DNA from: Smittia aterrima
Taxonomy: Eukaryota; Arthropoda; Insecta; Diptera; Chironomidae
Direction: 5' to 3'
Assembly: GCA_033063855.1 (NCBI GenBank)
Contig: CP093831.1
Span: 21,142,001 to 21,206,000 of the forward strand
DNA length: 64,000 nucleotides
This document shows positions 60,901 to 64,000 of the stretch, one piece after another. The notes under the pieces are model-generated. The model was not told the origin of the DNA. It saw nothing but the letters and a program-made list of their open reading frames with translations, and made no database searches. Numbering within the stretch: position 1 is the first letter of the stretch; every line of letters begins with the position of its first letter. The position numbers and the translations under genes are program-made.

Positions 60901-62393
60901 CAAATATCATATCCAAACGAAACATAATTTTCAAAAATGGAGTGGTTGGTGTGAAATTTGCAAGAAAAGTGTTTCACCAGACTTCGGTACACTGCTGAAC
61001 GAATATAACCATATGAACGATACTCACATCAAAGGAGGCGGAATAAACGTTGCAAGTACGGAAAATAATAGTTCTCAAAAGCCTGGACCATCAGACGAAG
61101 CAAAGAAACCTAAGAAATCGGAATCGAATCCAAAAAATGCTGAAAAGAAAAAGCGAGGAAGACCACCAAAGAATGTTTCTGAAACAAAAACATCTACAAC
61201 AAATGTTGGGTCCTCAAGTTCAAATCATACATCGATTGATACAATTAGTCCTTTAATATCACCTTCGCTTACGGTTAAAGCAACTGAAGAGTCTCCTTTA
61301 CTTATGGTTAAAGCAACAGAAGTGACGACACCATTCCTTAAATTTAGAAAACTTCCAGGAGATAAACTGTCCACCGAACTTCCGCGAACTCCTCCAACGA
61401 AAAGTTTTGTTCCGGAATCAAAAGAAACAACAGAAATCTCCGCTACTGCAAATAAAATAAATATTAGTTTGACAGTTACTGATGAGCAACCGACATTCAT
61501 TGATTCAAGTAAATCAAAAGAAATCGTAGGAGATGAGTTGTTAAGACCTTGGCTCTTTGATTATGGCGAAAAATCTCCTCAAAATATTAGAGCTATGTTA
61601 GAAGTCAAGTGCCTACTGGCGAAATATAAATGTATGGGTTCGGACTGTTCCTTTTATACAGGTGATATGAAGAAGTTCCAAGAACACTTAGAAACTCATG
61701 AGATTGATCCTGATCAAGATGTTAAATACTTTGGACGTTGTCCGTACTGTCAATTCTCCGATTCTGATGTAAAGAAGCTAGCTCATCATATTAGAACTGT
61801 TCATCGCAGTGCTTACTATAATTGCGCTAAATGTTTTTACCGAGCAGCTACAAAAGTTCAAATTACCTTCCATAAAGAAAAGTATCACAAGGATGGCGGA
61901 TTAACTCTCGTTAGTGAAATACCGCTGGATAATCCTCGAAGCGCTACAGAAGAAGCTAAAGCCAACATATCGAAATTTATTAAGCCAATTATATGTTCAA
62001 GTAAGAAAATAGAAAAACATGAAAAACATTTTTAATTTAATTAAATTGTTATTTGCAGTTTGCAAGGGTCGATTTTACTGCTATGATCAATTCTTCGCGC
62101 ATAATTCATCAGAACATCCCAATAATAAAATCCGCCAGCGCTGCAATAAATGTGAAAAAGAATCAAATGTCGACACGTTGAAAGAGCATTTGATGAATTG
62201 TCATGGAATTTTGCCCTACCAATGCTTGCATTGTTCTTTCGGCGCTAAAACTTTGAACGATTTGAAGCTGCACATTGTCAACGACCATGGAGACAAATAT
62301 CCTTTCTATTGTATTCGTAAACAAGAAGATGGCAATAATCATATTCCGTCAAGTGTTGATTCCATGAAATTTGAATTTTGGTCTTCTGATTAA
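57925..62393 (+). CDS. gene A, right copy: large C2H2-like zinc-finger protein with AT-hook
   Basis: 1243 aa. Exons 57925-58040, 58657-58726, 58790-62000, 62059-62393; splice sites and phases match the left copy. Domain order as in 37464-42183: N-terminal METLRGYLPFLQTML domain, disordered Ser/Lys/Glu region, acidic DDDTILIDDDD, KCKCEKCDF finger cluster, AT-hook KKKRGRPPKN, and C-terminal fingers including YKCMGSDCSFYT, CPYCQFSDSD and YNCAKCFYRA. Many scattered amino-acid replacements and a few in-frame indels relative to the left copy, but no stop, so both look functional. The open frame extends upstream of 58657 through intron sequence, which is not coding. Confidence 0.87.
58484..58550. 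repeat. AT-rich TATAATA microsatellite in gene A intron
   Basis: Irregular runs of ATAATATAA about 65 bp long, present only in the right arm; follows a TGTCTGTCTGTCTGTGACC motif shared by both arms. Confidence 0.8.
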
Positions 62394-62497
62394 ATAAACT
62401 GTGAATAAACTTATTAAAATGTAGTTGATTGTAAGGCATTTCCAAGTTGTAATTGCTTTGAAAACAATAAAACACTTTCTGAAATATTTAATTAGTA

Positions 62498-62581
62498 AAA
62501 GTGTTTTTAATTTTAATACACGAGCGTAAATCTAATCTAATCTAATCTAATCTAAAAGTGTTTTTAATTTTAATCTACGAC
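62498..62581. repeat. direct repeat with (TCTAA)5 at the outer end of the right arm
   Basis: AAAAGTGTTTTTAATTTTAA occurs twice (62498 and 62555) separated by five TCTAA units (62531-62555). The first copy includes the last bases shared with the left arm. Confidence 0.8.
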
Positions 62582-62585
62582 AGCG

Positions 62586-63939
62586 ATGTTTAGTTCACAA
62601 ACATCATTCAGCATGGAAAGTTCTCGCGAATTTCGCTGGTTTAATTTTGTCTTCAACATTTTTTCTTATCAACCTTTATTATTGAGCGACCGTCGTCATC
62701 AAAACGCTGGAAGAATTTTCTATACTTTCAAATTTTTTCAAGTGATTTCATTCTCGATTGCCGTTTCTTTTTTTCATAAACATCAAAGACAGATTTTGTA
62801 TGATGACGACAGTTTCGGGGAATTCGCAGATTATTATAAATTCTTGATCTCAGTCGTGATAATGATGATTCTAATCGTTGAGCCTCTTTTCAAAAGATGC
62901 AATTACAGTTCGATGTTCTTGTATCGAGATAAGTTTGAAAAATCTCTTAAAAAGAACTTTGTGTATTACGAGAACATCAACTTAGTTTACAAACGAATTA
63001 AGAAAAAGTTGGTCTTTGGAGTTTTTTGGTTCATGTTGGGTTACGTTCTTTGCGAACTTATTTACTTTTATCGATCATTCTTTCTTGTGAGCCAAGCGAA
63101 TTTGAGGAAGTCGAGAATGTTTTATGTTTCGTTTTTAATTCCAACACTCATGATTCAACTGAAAACTTTTCAAATCCTTTTACATATGAAAATTATCGCA
63201 TCATATCTCAAAATTTGCGCTGAATTGATCAAACAATTAAATGAAGAAATCATTGATAACCAAAGATTAAAGTCAAAGTCGTACGATAAAATGATAAGAC
63301 GTAAATATCGAGAGTTGATATCGATGTATCAGTTGATTGTTAAACTTGTCGAAAACTTTAACGAATCTCTTGGATTCAGTCAACTTGCAATATTATTGGC
63401 ATCGACACTTTATCTGAATGGCGATTTCTATTGGATTGCATTCAGTTCGTTTCAAAAAAGAAATTCATTTCACTCAGTTTATGGTAAATAGTCCGCCAAC
63501 AATGAAAAATTTGATAAATTTAGAAATATTTTCAGTTTTGTTAATGTCAACTTTGCCAAAATTCGTTTTGCTTGTCATTCAAGTCATTTGCTCAGAAGAA
63601 ATCAAATGCTCGGTAAAAATAAATTCATTGAAAGGTTTCTGTTGCTAATTGAAATTTTACATTTAAGAACGAAAAACTGATTTTTGAACTTCACCAACAA
63701 AAGATAATAAACAACTCGAATCTAAACATTCTAGAAGACTTTTCAACAAAACTTTTGAGTTCCAATGTCGACTTGAATCCTTTTGGTTTGATATCAATCA
63801 ATTTTTTCGCATTGCGACAGGTGAGTGATTAAAATAAAAACTTTAACTTTATTGTTCGTTTCTCTTGCAGAATTTTCTGAGTATTATTAGTTCGCTGATA
63901 ATATTCATTCAATTAATTCCCATCTACATTGAAGATTAA
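62586..63939 (+). CDS. gustatory receptor, complete
   Basis: Seven-TM insect chemoreceptor (7tm_7 Gr family), expected in dendrites of taste neurons; ligand unknown. Four exons, 62586-63483, 63536-63612, 63668-63820, 63871-63939, 398 aa, the usual Gr size. Exon 1 holds TM1-5. The three short 3' exons hold the conserved Gr C-terminus: DLNPFGLISINFFALRQ before TM7 and LIIFIQLIPIYIED in the last exon, with the phase-0 introns typical of Gr genes. A second in-frame ATG at 62613 is an alternative start. About 100 bp from the end of the palindrome. The broken receptor at 31125-31926 is a distant relative. Confidence 0.88.
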
Positions 63940-64000
63940 TTATGATTAAAAATGTTTCATCAATTAAGAAAATAATTTTCTAAATGTTTGCGCCTCAAAC

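Larger units (their letters stand above)
52869..62511 (-). repeat. right arm of a 25 kb inverted duplication
   Basis: Reverse complement of 37347-47013 with intact genes C, B and A. Compared with the left arm it keeps the whole 5' end of gene B, lacks the 176 bp MITE and has an AT microsatellite in gene A intron 1. Confidence 0.95.

Noticed and set aside
37347..62511. Assembly artefact (inverted haplotig) as the explanation of the palindrome
   Set aside because: Arm-specific MITE, gene truncation, hairpin and a gene-bearing spacer argue for a real structure, though only spanning reads can settle it.
1..64000. tRNA, rRNA, CRISPR or bacterial operon features
   Set aside because: None seen; gene structure is eukaryotic with spliceosomal introns throughout.

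Overview
This window is nuclear DNA of an insect, most likely a dipteran and possibly a lower (midge-like) fly. The support is AT-rich sequence, many short GT-AG introns of 50-150 bp, a myosuppressin gene encoding the [15 protein letters not shown] peptide, insect gustatory receptors, a ZAD-domain protein and an SVWC-domain protein. Species cannot be named from the sequence alone. All gene models were spliced by eye from frame and splice-site continuity.

Region 1 (1-31 kb) is mostly single-copy, conserved genes. In order they are: the SON splicing factor (minus, cut by the window edge); two tandem SLC22-type organic cation transporter genes (plus); a 3 kb gene desert leading to a TATA promoter and the myosuppressin neuropeptide gene (plus); a catalytically degenerate M13 neprilysin-like gene directly behind a small secreted SVWC gene (both minus, same frame, TAA-GAG-ATG between them); an unrecognised four-TM membrane protein (plus); TMEM131, the procollagen-secretion factor (minus); DDOST/Ost48, an oligosaccharyltransferase subunit (plus); and a small unrecognised protein (plus).

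Region 2 (31-37.3 kb) is repeat-rich. It holds a broken gustatory receptor stopped by a 121 bp palindromic element, a dead Tc1-like DD34E transposon with 220 bp IR/DR inverted repeats and TA duplications, a small coiled-coil-like gene, a GGGAAAA-type dispersed repeat, and about 18 tandem copies of a 106 bp satellite.

Region 3 (37.35-62.51 kb) is the outstanding feature: a giant inverted duplication. Two arms of about 9.65 kb (37347-47013 and 52869-62511) flank a 5.9 kb spacer. Each arm carries three genes: gene A (long C2H2-like protein with an AT-hook), gene B (shorter C2H2-like paralog of A, transcribed divergently from it) and gene C (a ZAD protein lacking visible C2H2 fingers). In the right arm all three are open. 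In the left arm gene B has lost its 5' end and carries a stop made by a 30 bp template-switch hairpin. The spacer holds a highly charged unknown protein gene, a decayed third member of the A/B family, a broken zinc-loop HNH-type nuclease gene and a 130 bp tandem duplication.

Region 4 (62.5-64 kb) holds a complete four-exon gustatory receptor gene.
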